Positions 62,852 through 64,000 of a stretch of DNA of 64,000 nucleotides are shown one piece after another; the first letter of the stretch is position 1; the number at the start of each line of letters is the position of its first letter. The notes under the pieces are model-generated. The model saw nothing but the letters and a program-made list of their open reading frames with translations. It was not told where the DNA came from and ran no database searches. Position numbers and translations under genes: made by a program. The stretch covers positions 3,019,001 to 3,083,000 of the forward strand of contig NZ_LT629751.1 of NCBI RefSeq assembly GCF_900104805.1. Reading direction: 5' to 3'. This DNA is from Pseudomonas oryzae. Its GTDB lineage: Bacteria; Pseudomonadota; Gammaproteobacteria; Pseudomonadales; Pseudomonadaceae.

Positions 62852-63023
62852 GGACTAGGTCTCCCGGCAAGTGGGCCCGGTGCGGGCAGGCAAAGGGGGC
62901 GAAAGGTACTGATCCGCCGACCATCCGGCAAGTCTCGGCGGACGGCCAGCGCGGGGTACTCGGCCAGCGGCGGGCGGATGCTTTACTCTATGCCACCTTG
63001 CCCAGTTTCGCCGGAGACCCGCC

Positions 63024-63662
63024 ATGCCAGTGCACGAAATTCGCCACCCGCTGATCCGCCACAAGCTCGGCCTGATGCGCCGCGCCGACATCAGCACGAA
63101 GAATTTCCGCGAGCTGGCCCAGGAGCTCGGCGCCCTGCTGACCTACGAGGCCACCCAGGACCTGCCGCTGGAGGACGAGCACATCGAGGGCTGGTGCGGC
63201 ACGGTCAAGGTCGAGCGCATCGCCGGCAAAAAGATCACCGTGGTGCCGATCCTGCGCGCCGGCATCGGCATGCTCGACGGCGTGCTCAGCCTGATCCCCA
63301 GCGCCAAGGTCAGCGTCATCGGCCTGGCGCGCGACGAGGAGACCCTCGAGGCGCAGACCTACCTGGAGAAGCTGGTGCCGGAGATCGACCGCCGCCTGGC
63401 GATGATCGTCGATCCGATGCTGGCCACCGGCGGCTCGCTGATCGCCACCATCGACATGCTGAAGAAGGCCGGCTGCAAGGAGATCCGCGCCCTGGTGCTG
63501 GTCGCCGCGCCCGAGGGCATCAACGCGGTGGCGGCCGCCCACCCGGAGGTGCGCATCTACACCGCCTCCATCGACGAGCGTCTCAACGAGCACGGCTACA
63601 TCATCCCCGGCCTCGGCGACGCCGGCGACAAGATCTTCGGCACCAAGCAGAAGGACGCCTGA
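63024..63662 (+). CDS. upp: Uracil phosphoribosyltransferase
   Basis: Upp converts uracil and PRPP to UMP. The protein is 212 residues, the normal size. The PRPP motif is [10 protein letters not shown], and the uracil-binding C-terminus has [15 protein letters not shown]. It is followed 2 bp later by the uracil permease start, the usual upp-uraA operon. Confidence 0.96.
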   Translation: MPVHEIRHPLIRHKLGLMRRADISTKNFRELAQELGALLTYEATQDLPLEDEHIEGWCGTVKVERIAGKKITVVPILRAGIGMLDGVLSLIPSAKVSVIGLARDEETLEAQTYLEKLVPEIDRRLAMIVDPMLATGGSLIATIDMLKKAGCKEIRALVLVAAPEGINAVAAAHPEVRIYTASIDERLNEHGYIIPGLGDAGDKIFGTKQKDA

Positions 63663-63664
63663 GC

Positions 63665-64000
63665 ATGGCCAACCCGCCCATCGCGCCGGCGGCCGAGCCG
63701 ACCTGGCGCCAGGCGCTGGCCGGCGCGCAGATGCTGTTCGTGGCCTTCGGCGCGCTGGTGCTGATGCCGCTGATCACCGGTCTGGATCCCAATGTCGCGC
63801 TGTTCACCGCCGGCCTCGGCACCCTGGTGTTCCACCTCGTCACCGGCGGTCGGGTGCCGGTGTTCCTCGCCTCCAGCTTCGCCTTCATCGCGCCGATCCT
63901 CGCCGCCAAGGGCGAGTTCGGCCTGCCGGCGACCATGGGCGGGCTGGCCGCGTCGGGGGTGATGTACATGCTGCTGGCCGGCGCGGTGCGCCTGAAGGGC
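63665..64000 (+). CDS. uraA: Uracil permease UraA, N-terminal part, cut by window edge
   Basis: The visible 112 residues begin MANPPIAPAAEPTWRQALAG and run into the NCS2 family pattern AQMLFVAFGALVLMPLITGLDPNVALF and VPVFLASSFAFIAPILAAK, with about four membrane segments. UraA imports uracil with protons for Upp. The gene starts 2 bp after the upp stop. Confidence 0.93.
   Translation, partial: MANPPIAPAAEPTWRQALAGAQMLFVAFGALVLMPLITGLDPNVALFTAGLGTLVFHLVTGGRVPVFLASSFAFIAPILAAKGEFGLPATMGGLAASGVMYMLLAGAVRLKG

Overview
The window is a 64 kb chromosomal segment from a high-GC gammaproteobacterium. Its gene order and proteins point to Pseudomonas in the broad sense: the mrdA-rlmH-rsfS-nadD-proA block, gbcAB, the exaAB/eraSR/erbR/ercS' ethanol-oxidation set, the nosP-nahK pair, and GTAG-footed REP repeats with a RAYT gene. 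The species cannot be fixed from sequence reading alone. I saw no tRNA, rRNA, CRISPR array, prophage or integrative element.

Region 1 (1-8.3 kb) is housekeeping: cell elongation and ribosome/NAD/proline genes on the minus strand, a divergent DNA glycosylase with a DedA-PAP2 membrane protein, an LrgAB-type pair, and two small genes, one a degenerate hemerythrin-like protein. Region 2 (8.3-20.1 kb) is a methylated-amine catabolic block. GbcAB demethylates glycine betaine. Creatininase and creatinase convert creatinine through creatine to sarcosine and urea, with an NCS1 permease and an MHS-type MFS transporter as likely uptake systems. Serine dehydratase drains serine to pyruvate, and a GlxA-type AraC regulator sits in the middle. 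Sarcosine oxidase and GlyA would be needed to join the two ends and are not in the window. Between gbcB and the serine dehydratase lies a 745-bp non-coding region with tandem repeats carrying seven DnaA boxes, the most unusual feature of the window.

Region 3 (20.2-43.0 kb) is a PQQ-dependent alcohol oxidation island. It holds exaA and exaB, a quinoprotein-associated set (zinc metallohydrolase, SoxYZ-like carrier, MxaJ-like binding protein), the regulators EraSR, ErbR and NahK/ErcS', the NO sensor NosP, an ABC system with its periplasmic partners, and an outer-membrane porin. TAC-TTGGTA-type sites occur upstream of four transcription units here and may be the shared operator. REP pairs are dense in this region. 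One RAYT gene is flanked by REPs, and a REP-containing segment has been duplicated inside the ABC operon, leaving a truncated copy of the permease 5' end.

Region 4 (43-64 kb) is mixed: an AEC transporter behind overlapping palindromes, a TVP38-mercuric-reductase-like fusion, pqqF (PQQ maturation), an OmpA-type lipoprotein, a DUF4105/DUF3015/DUF1302 envelope group, thiolase, LysE exporter, hydroxyacid dehydrogenase, rsmC, a yybP-ykoY manganese riboswitch ahead of an MneA-type Mn exporter, a SulP transporter, and the purine/pyrimidine salvage genes hpt, upp and uraA (truncated by the window edge).
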